From the NCBI RefSeq assembly GCF_013348805.1, contig NZ_CP054690.1, positions 4,960,001-5,024,000 of the forward strand: a stretch of DNA of 64,000 nucleotides, read 5' to 3'. The notes under the pieces are model-generated. The model was not told the origin of the DNA. It did not search any database and saw nothing but the letters and a program-made list of their open reading frames with translations. Below are positions 51,977-61,357 of the stretch, piece by piece. The first letter of the stretch is position 1, and every line of letters starts with the position of its first letter. The stretch comes from Rhodococcus sp. W8901 (GTDB lineage Bacteria > Actinomycetota > Actinomycetes > Mycobacteriales > Mycobacteriaceae). Both the position numbers and the translations under genes were made by a program.

Positions 51977-52150
51977 ATGGCGAAGTTCCTTGTCCCCGGC
52001 ATTGCCAGCGCTGTGATCGGTGCTGTCGTCGGCGCCGGCGCCATCCTCGGCATCACCGCAGCCGTCGAGGACAACACGCTCCCCGACATCGACCGTTCCG
52101 GTAACGCCAACTCGTCTCTGCTGAACCAGGTTGAGTACGGCAGCCGCTGA
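51977..52150 (+). CDS. DUF2613 small membrane/secreted protein (Rv0236A-like)
   Basis: The ATG at 51977 opens a 57-codon frame: an N-terminal hydrophobic helix (GIASAVIGAVVGAGAILGIT) and a short external tail NTLPDIDRSGNANSSLLNQV. It overlaps the start of aftD by 20 bp and is surely in one operon with it, as Rv0236A is with aftD in M. tuberculosis. The function is unknown, perhaps in cell-wall arabinan assembly. Confidence 0.85.
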   Translation: MAKFLVPGIASAVIGAVVGAGAILGITAAVEDNTLPDIDRSGNANSSLLNQVEYGSR

Positions 52151-55100
52151 ACCCGCTGGTATCGCGCGTTCCCGCACCTCCCCCTCGTCCGGCGGTTCCG
52201 CCGACGGGGGGCTTTCCGTCGAACCCTCGACTGAACCCCTGACCCGGCGCTGGCTGATCGGCGCCGGGTTCGTCGCGTTGATCATGTGCCTGCTGCAGTC
52301 GCCGGGCCTGACCGTTGCCGACACCAAGTACGACCTCACCGAGAACCCCATCGGGTTCCTCGCCCGCGCCGCCCACCAGTGGAACAGCCAGGCGCCGCTG
52401 GGGCAGGTGCAGAACCAGGCCTACGGCTACTTCTTCCCGCACGGCGCCTTCTTCGCGTTCGGGGAACTGCTGCACATTCCACCGTGGATCACCCAGCGGT
52501 TCTGGTGGGCGCTGCTGATCGTCGCCGGCTTCTGGGGTGTCATCCGGGTCGCCGAGGCCCTCGGCATCGGCAGCCGCAGTTCCCGCATCATCGCGGCCGT
52601 GGCCTTCGCGCTGTCGCCGCGCGTGCTGACGACGATCGGGTCGATCTCGTCGGAGTCGCTACCGATGATGCTGGCCCCGTGGGTGCTGCTGCCGGTGATA
52701 CTCGCGACCAGGCCGGCCGGGCCGGGATCGCGCAGCCTGGGCCGGCTCGCCGCGCAGTCGGCGCTCGCGGTCGCGCTGATGGGCGCCGTCAACGCCGTCG
52801 CCACCGCGGCCGCGTGCATGATCGCCGGGCTGTGGTGGATCGCGCACCGCCCCAACCGCCGCTGGTGGGTGTTCACCGCATGGTGGATTCCGTGCCTGCT
52901 GCTGGCGACACTGTGGTGGATCGTCCCGCTGCTGCTGCTCGGCCGGGTGAGCCCGCCGTTCCTCGACTACATCGAGTCGTCGGGCGTCACGACGCAGTGG
53001 ACGTCGCTCACCGAGGTGCTGCGCGGCACCGACAGCTGGACCCCGTTCGTCTCCCCCGAACGCGTCGCCGGCACCGTCCTGGTCACCCAGCCCGTCGCCG
53101 TCGTCGCGACCGGCCTGATCGCGGCCGCCGGGCTGGCCGGGCTGTGCATGCGGTCCATGCCCGCGAAGGGCCGCCTGACGCTGATCCTGCTCGTCGGCAT
53201 CGCCGGGCTCGGCGCCGGCTACGTCGGCGAACTCGGCTCCCCGATCGCCGAGCAGGTCCGCGCCTTCCTCGACGGCACCGGCGCCCCGCTGCGCAACGTC
53301 CACAAGCTCGAGCCGCTGGTCCGGCTGCCGCTCGTTCTCGGCCTCGCGCATCTGCTGGCCAAGGTCCCGCTGCCCGGGTCGGTGCCGCTACGACGCTGGC
53401 GCAGCGCGTTCGCGCACCCCGAACGCGAACCGATCGTGGCCCTGACCAGCCTGCTGCTGGTCGCACTCACCCTCACGACGTCGCTGGCGTGGTCCGGCCG
53501 GCTGGCCCCGCGCGGCGCATACGACGAGGTGCCGTCGTACTGGCACGACGCCGCGCAGTGGCTCGAGGACAACGCCGCGGGCGGCGGCGGCGACGGTTCC
53601 GGCGCGGACGCCGAACGCGCGCTCGTGGTGCCCGGCGCCCCGTTCGGCTCCCAGGTGTGGGGACTGACCCGCGACGAACCGCTGCAGCCGCTCGCGTCGA
53701 CGCCGTGGGCGGTGCGTGACGCCGTCCCGCTGGTCCCGCCGGGCGCGATTCGCGCCCTCGACTCGGTGCAGCGCCTCATCTCCGACGGCCGCCCGTCCGA
53801 CGGACTCGCCGACACCCTGCTCGCCCAGGGCATCCGCTACGTCGTGGTCCGCAACGACCTCGATCCCGAGACGTCCCGCTCCGCCCGGCCGCTGCTGGTG
53901 CACCAGACGGTCGACGGCTCGCCCGGCTTCGAGAAGGTCGCGCAGTTCGGCGACGACATCGCCCCCGAGACCGCCGAGGACGTGGTCGTCGACAGCGATC
54001 TGCGTCCCGGGTACCCGGCGATCGAGATCTACCGGGTCACCGCGCCCGGCGCCGCGACACCGCCCGCCGGCCCGTACACCGTCGACCTGGACCGGGTGCC
54101 CGTCGTGCAGGGCGGCCCCGAGTCGCTGCTGCGGCTCGCCGAGAACGGGACCGTCACCGGGCCGGCGCTGCTCGCCACCGACGCCGCGCGCGCCGGGATC
54201 GACGCCGGATCGGTCACCGTCACCGACACCCCCACCGACCGTGAGACGGACTTCGGGCAGGTCGACAACCACAGCTCCGCGCTGCGCGGCCCCGACGACC
54301 CGCGTCGCACCTACAACGCCGTCCCGGACTATCCCGTCCCGGACGCGCCGCTGGTGCACGGCGAGTGGTCCGGCGCGACGATCACCGTGTCGAGCGCGGC
54401 GTCCGACGCCACCCAGCTGGGCGGCACCGCGCCGGGCAGCGGTCCGGCCGCCACCGTCGACGGCGACCCGGCCACCGCGTGGCTCAGCAACGGACTCGAG
54501 ACCGCGCGCGGCCAGTGGCTGCGACTGGACTTCGACACCCCGATCACCCGCGGCATGCTGCACCTGACGACCAGTCCGGCGGCGTTCGGACCACCCGTCA
54601 AGTGGCTGCGGATCGAGACGCCGAACGGCTCGACGTCGGTGAAGGTCGACAAGCCCGGCAAGCCGGTCGACGTGTCGCTGCCGTCCGGCACCACGCCGTG
54701 GCTGCGGATCCTGGCCACCCACACCGAGGACGGCTCGCCCGGCTTCCAGTTCGGCATCAGCGATCTCACCGTCGACGACTATTCGAGCGGCACCCCGGTG
54801 CCCGTCCCGATCGTGCACCGCACAGTGCTGCCCCCGACGCCCGACGGCGCCGCGGTGCGCGGCTGGGATCTGGGCCAGGAACTTCCCGGACGGTCGGGCT
54901 GCGCCGAGGGCCCGGACCGGGTGCACTGCAGCGGATCCCTGGTCCTGCCCCCGGAGGAACCGGGCACGTTCACCCGGACCCTGTCGGTGCCCGAGGCCGC
55001 CGCCGTCACGCCCGAACTGACGCTGCGGCCGCGTCCCGGCGCCGCACTCGAGGCGCTCGTCGCCGACCCCGGTGCGGTGTCCGCGCACGGACCGTCCGAC

Positions 55101-56504
55101 GGTGTCGAGTTGCGCGGCACGGCGGGCGCCGCGGTGGACGGCGACGTCGCGACGTCCTGGACGGCCCCGGCGGACAGCGCGAAGGGCAAGGGGGGATTGC
55201 CGACCCTGACGATCCGGCTGCCGCAGCCGACCCTCGTCACCGGCCTGACCGTCACGCCCAGCCCCGGCAACCTGCCCGCGTCCCCCAGCCGGGTCGCGGT
55301 CAACCTGGGGAACGGACCGCAGACCCGCGACCTCGACGACGCCGAGGACCCGTCCGCGCCGCAGACGATCTCCCTCGAACCGCACGTCACCGACACGATC
55401 GTGCTGACCCTCGTGCGCTGGCACGAGGTGCTCGACCGGACCGCGCTCGGCTTCCTGCAACTGCAGCCGGCCGGGCTGTCCGAGGTGGCCGCGCTCGGCG
55501 AGGACGGCCGCCCGGTCGCGGGGACCGCGACCGCGGCGGCCGACCGCACCACGGTGGGTTGCGATGTCGGGCCGACCATCTCGATCGGCGGCACCCTGGT
55601 GCGGACCTCGGTCACCGCGACCGCCGAACAGTTGGCGGCGGGACTGCCGGTGACCGCGACCCCGTGCGCCCCGGCCGTCCCAGCCGCGCTGCCCGCCGGC
55701 CGTCAGGACGTGGTGGTCGCGCCCGGACCGGCGTTCACCGTCGACAGCCTGCGCCTCGACGCGGCCCCGGCCGCGCCCGCCGCCGCGCCCGCCTCGCCGA
55801 CCGTGGGCCGGTGGACCGAGAACCTGCGCGAACTCGACGTCGCCGCCGCCGACACCGACCAACTGCTGGTGGTGCCCGAGAGCACCAACAGCGGCTGGAT
55901 CGCCACCGCACCCGACGGCACCGAACTGCAACCGGTGATCGTGAGCGGGTGGCAGCAGGGCTGGATCGTGCCCGCCGGCACGGACGGCGTCGTGACGCTC
56001 GAGTTCCCGACCGATCGCTGGTACCGCGCCGGGATCGCGTTCGGCCTCGCGCTGCTGATCCCGCTGCTGCTCCTGGCCCTGGTCCCGCGGCGGCGCACCC
56101 GCGACCTCGGACCCGCGCCGCGACCGTGGCGGAGCGTCGTCGCCGCTTCCTTCGGGGTGGTGGCCGTCGCGACCGTCGTCGCCGGGCCGGTGGGAACCCT
56201 TGTCACCGTCCTCGTCGCGGCCGCCGCGCTGGGACTGTCACGGTGGCGTGGACCGTCGTTCGCGGCGCGGGTACTCGTCGGCGTCGCGGGTGTCTCCTCG
56301 GTGCTCGCCGCCGTCCTGCTCTCGACCGGGCCGTGGCGGGCCGCCGACGGCTACGTCGGGCACTCCTTCCTGATTCAGCTGTTCGCGCTGATCGGGGTGG
56401 TCTGCGTGGGCGTCTCCGCGTTGCCGCTGTCGCGCTCGCCGATGTGGCGCCGCCTCTCCCAGCGGTGGACCGCCCGGCGGGACGGCTCCTCCACCAACGC
56501 GTAA
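52131..56504 (+). CDS. aftD: arabinofuranosyltransferase AftD
   Basis: This 1457-aa GT-C type membrane enzyme adds arabinofuranose branches to arabinogalactan/lipoarabinomannan outside the membrane. The N-terminal multi-helix region (~40-450) begins TRRWLIGAGFVALIMCLLQS and GLTVADTKYDLTENP, with the Asp motif typical of the family. A large external part contains carbohydrate-binding-like (F5/8 type) domains at ~700-900 and ~1000-1130. The last ~130 residues hold four or five helices. The start is a TTG overlapping DUF2613; the first in-frame ATG is too far in. The 3' end overlaps the antisense acyltransferase gene by 130 bp. Confidence 0.94.
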   Translation: MSTAAAEPAGIARSRTSPSSGGSADGGLSVEPSTEPLTRRWLIGAGFVALIMCLLQSPGLTVADTKYDLTENPIGFLARAAHQWNSQAPLGQVQNQAYGYFFPHGAFFAFGELLHIPPWITQRFWWALLIVAGFWGVIRVAEALGIGSRSSRIIAAVAFALSPRVLTTIGSISSESLPMMLAPWVLLPVILATRPAGPGSRSLGRLAAQSALAVALMGAVNAVATAAACMIAGLWWIAHRPNRRWWVFTAWWIPCLLLATLWWIVPLLLLGRVSPPFLDYIESSGVTTQWTSLTEVLRGTDSWTPFVSPERVAGTVLVTQPVAVVATGLIAAAGLAGLCMRSMPAKGRLTLILLVGIAGLGAGYVGELGSPIAEQVRAFLDGTGAPLRNVHKLEPLVRLPLVLGLAHLLAKVPLPGSVPLRRWRSAFAHPEREPIVALTSLLLVALTLTTSLAWSGRLAPRGAYDEVPSYWHDAAQWLEDNAAGGGGDGSGADAERALVVPGAPFGSQVWGLTRDEPLQPLASTPWAVRDAVPLVPPGAIRALDSVQRLISDGRPSDGLADTLLAQGIRYVVVRNDLDPETSRSARPLLVHQTVDGSPGFEKVAQFGDDIAPETAEDVVVDSDLRPGYPAIEIYRVTAPGAATPPAGPYTVDLDRVPVVQGGPESLLRLAENGTVTGPALLATDAARAGIDAGSVTVTDTPTDRETDFGQVDNHSSALRGPDDPRRTYNAVPDYPVPDAPLVHGEWSGATITVSSAASDATQLGGTAPGSGPAATVDGDPATAWLSNGLETARGQWLRLDFDTPITRGMLHLTTSPAAFGPPVKWLRIETPNGSTSVKVDKPGKPVDVSLPSGTTPWLRILATHTEDGSPGFQFGISDLTVDDYSSGTPVPVPIVHRTVLPPTPDGAAVRGWDLGQELPGRSGCAEGPDRVHCSGSLVLPPEEPGTFTRTLSVPEAAAVTPELTLRPRPGAALEALVADPGAVSAHGPSDGVELRGTAGAAVDGDVATSWTAPADSAKGKGGLPTLTIRLPQPTLVTGLTVTPSPGNLPASPSRVAVNLGNGPQTRDLDDAEDPSAPQTISLEPHVTDTIVLTLVRWHEVLDRTALGFLQLQPAGLSEVAALGEDGRPVAGTATAAADRTTVGCDVGPTISIGGTLVRTSVTATAEQLAAGLPVTATPCAPAVPAALPAGRQDVVVAPGPAFTVDSLRLDAAPAAPAAAPASPTVGRWTENLRELDVAAADTDQLLVVPESTNSGWIATAPDGTELQPVIVSGWQQGWIVPAGTDGVVTLEFPTDRWYRAGIAFGLALLIPLLLLALVPRRRTRDLGPAPRPWRSVVAASFGVVAVATVVAGPVGTLVTVLVAAAALGLSRWRGPSFAARVLVGVAGVSSVLAAVLLSTGPWRAADGYVGHSFLIQLFALIGVVCVGVSALPLSRSPMWRRLSQRWTARRDGSSTNA

Positions 56505-57574
56505 CTGGCCGACGCGACCGCGATGCTCAAAACCGTCGTGACGACGAGGACGAACACGAAGTTGCCGTTGAACGGTGCGATGCCGAACATCGGGAACACG
56601 ATCGACAGCACCGCGAGATGCCAGATGAACAGGCCGTAGGACCAGCGTCCCACCGCCAGTGCCGCCGGACTCGCCAGGATCCGGTGGCGGTGCCCGCCCA
56701 GGACGAGCGGCGCGAGCAGCGCGAAACTCATCACCGCACCCAGCGCGATCTTGGTGGCGTACTGCCAGGGTTCCGGCCGCACCAGGCCCTCGGGTCCGGC
56801 CAGCCACGTCGTCGACACCCCGAACGCGACCGCTGCGATCGCCGCCATCGCGACCCGGTGCTGCGACAGGCGGTGCACCCACGTCCCGCTCACCATCGCG
56901 AGCTCGGCCAGCAGCATCCCGGCGGCGAACCACGGGATGTAGCCGGGCAGCCAGTTGTCGTGGTGGATACCGTCCGGGGCAGGGATCGGCAGGAACGCCC
57001 ACACCAGGCTCACCGTCGCGGTCGCGAGCAGGACCGGCACCCGGAAGCGGGCCGCCGGGCCGCGCAGCCGCACCAGGGCCAGCGCGACGATCGGCAGGAT
57101 CAGGTAGAACGCCACCTCCACTGACAGGCTCCACAGCTGCGTCATGCCCTCGGTGAGCGTGAGCGGCACGAACACCTGGATCAGCGCGAGATTCGCGACC
57201 CACACCTTCCAGCCGCCGCCGGCCGCCGGCAGGAACAGCAGGACCAGACACACCAGCACCCAGTACGCGGGCAGGATGCGTGTCGCGCGGGAGATCCAGT
57301 ACTTGACGATGGTCGGCGGGGTCCCGAGTCCGCGGGCCGCGGCGGCGTGCGGACGCCACAGCAGAAAACCCGACAGCGCGAAGAACACCGCGACCGCCAG
57401 ATCGAACCGCCCCCAGATCCGGCCGACGACGGGATCGCCGACCGCGCCGGTCTGGAACGCCACGTGCGTGACCAGCACGCCGAGCGCCGCGGCTCCGCGC
57501 ATGCCCTCGAGCGAGGGAAGGAAAGCCCGCGGATTGCCGACTGGGGCCGGGATGTCGAGGTGGGAGCTGTTCAT
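56375..57574 (-). CDS. acyltransferase 3 (OafA/WecH-like) membrane protein
   Basis: This 399-aa enzyme has about ten helices. The start MNSSHLDIPAPVGNPRAFLP leads into the family motif LEGMRGAAALGVLVTHV with the catalytic His. ISRATRILPAYWV and the C-terminal GRWSYGLFIWHLAVL are typical. It probably acylates a cell-envelope glycan. The last ~43 codons lie antisense within the end of aftD. It corresponds to Rv0228 in the conserved gene order. Confidence 0.9.
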   Translation of the reverse strand: MNSSHLDIPAPVGNPRAFLPSLEGMRGAAALGVLVTHVAFQTGAVGDPVVGRIWGRFDLAVAVFFALSGFLLWRPHAAAARGLGTPPTIVKYWISRATRILPAYWVLVCLVLLFLPAAGGGWKVWVANLALIQVFVPLTLTEGMTQLWSLSVEVAFYLILPIVALALVRLRGPAARFRVPVLLATATVSLVWAFLPIPAPDGIHHDNWLPGYIPWFAAGMLLAELAMVSGTWVHRLSQHRVAMAAIAAVAFGVSTTWLAGPEGLVRPEPWQYATKIALGAVMSFALLAPLVLGGHRHRILASPAALAVGRWSYGLFIWHLAVLSIVFPMFGIAPFNGNFVFVLVVTTVLSIAVASASYALVEEPSRRAVHRWERRRHIGERDSGNAETPTQTTPISANS

Positions 57575-57790
57575 CGTCGTTCAGTGTGCCCGGACCGCCC
57601 ACGAATCCGAAAGAGCACACCAGGAGCGACGGGAACGCGACCGAAATCGGTGCGCTGACGCAAATGGGACAACGGGACTGTTAGTGTCTGAGCTCACGTG
57701 GTGTCAGGTTCGAAGGCACCGTGCGACCCGTGCAGCGGGCACGCTGCCGGTGGGGGTATCTCAATTCCGAACATTGAGTTAGGAGACAGC

Positions 57791-58939
57791 ATGGCCGAGC
57801 GTTCAGGCCCGAGCCGGATACTTGCGTGCATTCTGGTAGGCCTCGGGACCTTCCTGCTGGCCGTGGCAGTCCTCATTCCCGCGTACACCGTCGACAAGCT
57901 CAAGAAGACGCCGCTCGACCTCGAGGTCACCACCGTCGCCACCGGCAACGGTGACGTGCTCGACTCCAAGGCCCTGCTCGCGGGCAAGGCCGAGGTCAAC
58001 ACGAACGTGCCGATCGTCGCGCAGCGCTACGTCATCACCGAGCAGCCGTCCGACGCGGACGTCATCTCGCTGCAGGCCGGCCAGTCGGTGATCCGCACCG
58101 ACAAGCAGGGCGACAGCGGTCTGCTGACCGCGACCGTCGACCGCGTCACCGCGGACCGCGTCAGCTCGATGCCGGTCGAGCCGCCCGTCGGCACCATCCA
58201 GACCGCGTCGAACGAGCCGGCCGAAGAGGTGTCGCACACGGGTCTGCAGTACAAGTGGCCGTTCGATGCGGAGAAGAAGAGCTACCCGTACTTCGACCTG
58301 AACTCGCGGAGCACGCAGGACATCAATTTCGTTGAGGAAACCGAGATCAACGGAATGAAGGTGTACCACTACAACCAGAAGATCGAGCCCGTCGATCTGT
58401 CCAAGGTGGTGCCGGCGCCCACCAACAAGTTGACGCTGCCCGCCGCCACCTGGGGCGTCCCCGGCGACCAGCAGCCGGTCACGATGGTCCGCTGGTACCA
58501 GAACGAGCGCGATATCTGGATCGATCCGGTCACCGGCGTCGTCATCAAGGGCCAGGAGAAGCTGTACCAGTACTACGCCCGCGACAAGGCCAAGCCCGAG
58601 GTCACAGTGCTCAAGGTGACGCTGCCGTTCGACGAGAACACCATCGAGTACCAGATCGGCCAGGCCAAGGACGGGCAGGACAAGCTGTCGCTGTTCGGCC
58701 GCACCCTGCCGATCGTCGCCGGCATCCTCGGCGCCATCGCGCTGATCGCCGGCATCGTGCTCGGCCTGCGCGGCGGACGCGGCAACAAGGGCGCCACCGC
58801 CGGTGGTCCTGCGAACCCGCCCACCGGATCCGGCCAGGCGCCCAACGGCGACCACGACTGGACGTCGGACAAGACCGAGGAATTCCCCACGGTCAACATG
58901 GACAAGGGCGGTTTCACCGAGCCGCCGCGCCAGCAGTGA
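57791..58939 (+). CDS. DUF3068 (PorA-like) envelope protein, Rv0227c-like
   Basis: This is a 382-aa protein with a membrane helix at each end (~8-32 and ~318-340) and a large external domain of DUF3068 between them. The segments YPYFDLNSRSTQDINFVEET and WYQNERDIWIDPVTGVVIKG are family patterns. The C-terminal tail is Gly/Pro-rich and acidic and probably faces the cytoplasm. The function is not known; the family is found in mycolate-containing bacteria. The start at 57791 has AGGAG. Confidence 0.9.
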   Translation: MAERSGPSRILACILVGLGTFLLAVAVLIPAYTVDKLKKTPLDLEVTTVATGNGDVLDSKALLAGKAEVNTNVPIVAQRYVITEQPSDADVISLQAGQSVIRTDKQGDSGLLTATVDRVTADRVSSMPVEPPVGTIQTASNEPAEEVSHTGLQYKWPFDAEKKSYPYFDLNSRSTQDINFVEETEINGMKVYHYNQKIEPVDLSKVVPAPTNKLTLPAATWGVPGDQQPVTMVRWYQNERDIWIDPVTGVVIKGQEKLYQYYARDKAKPEVTVLKVTLPFDENTIEYQIGQAKDGQDKLSLFGRTLPIVAGILGAIALIAGIVLGLRGGRGNKGATAGGPANPPTGSGQAPNGDHDWTSDKTEEFPTVNMDKGGFTEPPRQQ

Positions 58940-58961
58940 CCGGCGCTTCCTGACGAAGTAG

Positions 58962-58995
58962 CGAACCCCCGCGCGGATCACCGCGCGGGGGTTCG
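58962..58995. terminator. bidirectional terminator
   Basis: Perfect 15-bp stem CGAACCCCCGCGCGG / CCGCGCGGGGGTTCG with a 4-nt loop, between the convergent DUF3068 and alcohol dehydrogenase genes. Confidence 0.88.
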
Positions 58996-59025
58996 TTCGT
59001 CCCAGGGTTCCCCTCTCGCAGGCGG

Positions 59026-60039
59026 TCACATGGTGAGGACCATGCGATAGCGCGCGCGTCCTGCGACCGTGGCGGAGTAGGCGTCGGCGGCATCCGCCAG
59101 GGGGCGTTCCTCGATTCGGGCACGCACCCCCGACAGGACCGCGAACCGCATCGTCTCCTCGACGTCGCGGGCGGTACCGGACGCGTGACCGTTGACGCTG
59201 ATGCCGGGCAGGACCAGCTGTACCGGGCTGATCGGCAGCGGCTCCGACGGGACGCCGATCACGACCAGTTCGCCCTGCGGACGCAGCCCGCCGACCGTGT
59301 CGGCCATCGCCTGCGAGTTCGCCGCGGTCGCGAGCACCACCGTCACGCCGCCGAGTGCCCGCAGGGCCTCGCTGACGTCGCCGGCGGTGGAGTCCACGTA
59401 ATGGTGGGCGCCGAGCGCTCGGGCGTCGTCGCCTTTACCGGCGCCACGGGCGATTGCGATCGTTTCGAAGCCCATCGCCCGGGCGAACTGCACACCGAGG
59501 TGGCCGAGGCCGCCGACCCCCAGGACGGCGACCCGGTCGCCGGGCATCGCCTTGGACTTCCGCAGCGCGTCGTACGTGGTGACACCCGCACAACTCATCG
59601 GTGCCGCTTCCGCGAAGGACAGTTCGTCCGGAATCCGGGCGAGCGCATTCGCCGGCGCTGTCACGGACTCGGCGTAGCCGCCGGGATACTGCCAGCTCGG
59701 CACCTGCAGGTTCTCGCAATAGACCAGGTGCCCCTGCCGGCACGGGACGCACCGGTTGCAGCAACCGCCGAACCAGCCGACCGCGACCCGGTCCCCGACG
59801 CTGTAGTTGTCGACGCCGGCACCGAGTTCGGCGATCGTCCCGGCGATCTCGTGGCCGGGCGTGAGCGGCCAGGACATCCCGGGGAATCCGCCCTCGACGA
59901 ATCCGTGGTCGGTACCGCAGATTCCGCAGGCGGCGACCGCGATGCGTACATGATCGCGTTCGGGAGACTTGGTCTCGACGTCGACGAGTGTCAACGGTTC
60001 ACCGGCGGACTGGACGTGCACTGCTCGATGAGTAGGCAT
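59026..60039 (-). CDS. zinc-dependent alcohol dehydrogenase
   Basis: This is a 337-aa medium-chain dehydrogenase. Catalytic zinc ligands are seen in ACGICGTDHG and TPGHEIAG; the structural zinc site has four Cys in GGCCNRCVPCRQGHLVYC. The NAD(P) fold reads VAVLGVGGLGHLGVQFA. It oxidises or reduces an alcohol/aldehyde of unknown identity. I chose the ATG at 60039 (MPTHRAVHV), with GAGG upstream; a GTG at 60051 is possible. It is in the same direction as the flippase-like gene. Confidence 0.92.
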   Translation of the reverse strand: MPTHRAVHVQSAGEPLTLVDVETKSPERDHVRIAVAACGICGTDHGFVEGGFPGMSWPLTPGHEIAGTIAELGAGVDNYSVGDRVAVGWFGGCCNRCVPCRQGHLVYCENLQVPSWQYPGGYAESVTAPANALARIPDELSFAEAAPMSCAGVTTYDALRKSKAMPGDRVAVLGVGGLGHLGVQFARAMGFETIAIARGAGKGDDARALGAHHYVDSTAGDVSEALRALGGVTVVLATAANSQAMADTVGGLRPQGELVVIGVPSEPLPISPVQLVLPGISVNGHASGTARDVEETMRFAVLSGVRARIEERPLADAADAYSATVAGRARYRMVLTM

Positions 60040-60122
60040 CTGCATCCTCACGATGTGTGGTTGTCCCGGACTATCGGGGCCACCGTCCAGTCAAACTCTC
60101 CGGTACGGCCCGAGGCAAGGGG

Positions 60123-61325
60123 TCATTGCGCCGGGACGTCGTCGCTGCGGGCGCTCCGCAACGCGAGCACAGCCGCCGTGCAGGCCGTCAGCGTCGCCAC
60201 GGAGGCCGCGACGACGACGAACTGACGGACGGTGTCGGCGACGGTGAACATCAGCACCGCCTCGACCGCCAGGCCCACCCACGCGACGATCGCGAGATGC
60301 GTGCGCTCCCCCGCGATCGCGGACAGCAACGCGCCCTGCAGCACCGCCAGCGCCGCACCGTTCAGCGCGAACATCCACAGGATTCCCTGGACCGGCGCGT
60401 AGTCGTCGCCGAACAGCATCGTCGCGATCGGCGCGACCACGGCGGCGCCGATCACCAGGAGCGCCCCGAGCCCGGTCAGCACGGTCAGCGCGGACCGCAC
60501 CGCGCTGGCCGAGTGCACCGGATTCGCCATCCGCGGGTACAGCACCACCCCGATTGCCTGCGGCAGCCAGAACGCGGCCTTGGTCGCGACCGCGCCCGCC
60601 GCGTAGATACCGGCGTCGGCCTCGGGAAGCACGACGCGTGCGATCAGCAGGTCCACCGACGACAGCGCGATCATCGCGAGCTGCACCTGCGACGCGCGGA
60701 GCACCGTGCCGACCCCGACGCCGGCGCCGCCGACCACGCGCTCGCCCCGTCGCCGCTCGAGCAGTCGCGCGACGACGACCATCACGGCGGTCCCGACCGC
60801 CCCGGCGAGCAGCATCGGCCCCGGTCCCCCGCCGATCGCCAGCACCGCGACCGCGGGCACCACCTTCGCGACACCGGCGCCGGCCAGCACGACGCTGAGG
60901 TCGGCGAAGCGGCCGGCGCCCTGCAGTAGACCCTGTTCGGTCGCCAGCAGCACCAGCAGCGGGGCCGCGACGAGAGCCCACAGCGTGGCGGTCAGGCTCG
61001 TGTCGAGCGCCCACGAGATGCCGGGTACGAGGAGCAGGGCGATCGCCGCGACGATGGCCGCGCAGCGGTATCCGAGGGCCCGCAGCTCGGTGTGGCCCTT
61101 GCCGTGCACCAGCTCTCGGGCCACGACGCTCTGCAACGCCAGGGCGGGCACCGCCAGCACCAACTGGGCGGCGAGCAGACTCGCGAATTCTCCGTACGCG
61201 GACGGCCCCAGCCAGCGCAGGGCCAGCAGCTGCAGCACGTAGGCGGCGAGGTTCGCCGTCATCGAACCGGCCGTCACCATCGTCATCCCGGCGACAGTGG
61301 AGCCGGTGAGGGATTGGCGTGGCAT
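60123..61325 (-). CDS. oligosaccharide flippase/polysaccharide export-like protein
   Basis: This 400-aa protein has about 12 helices. The N-terminal ANLAAYVLQLLALRWLGPSA followed by YGEFASL and the later ADAGIYAAGAVATKAAFWLP match the MATE-like flippase fold of Wzx/MviN-type proteins. It probably moves a lipid-linked saccharide across the membrane. It is divergent from the membrane protein at 61358, whose start is 33 bp away. Confidence 0.85.
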   Translation of the reverse strand: MPRQSLTGSTVAGMTMVTAGSMTANLAAYVLQLLALRWLGPSAYGEFASLLAAQLVLAVPALALQSVVARELVHGKGHTELRALGYRCAAIVAAIALLLVPGISWALDTSLTATLWALVAAPLLVLLATEQGLLQGAGRFADLSVVLAGAGVAKVVPAVAVLAIGGGPGPMLLAGAVGTAVMVVVARLLERRRGERVVGGAGVGVGTVLRASQVQLAMIALSSVDLLIARVVLPEADAGIYAAGAVATKAAFWLPQAIGVVLYPRMANPVHSASAVRSALTVLTGLGALLVIGAAVVAPIATMLFGDDYAPVQGILWMFALNGAALAVLQGALLSAIAGERTHLAIVAWVGLAVEAVLMFTVADTVRQFVVVAASVATLTACTAAVLALRSARSDDVPAQ

Positions 61326-61357
61326 CCGCTCATGATGCACCACGTAAGGTGCCGCTC

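Noticed and set aside
53388-55931. An 847-codon open frame opposite aftD
   Set aside because: It is a shadow of the strongly biased aftD codons; the sequence is Arg/Gly repeats without a fold pattern.
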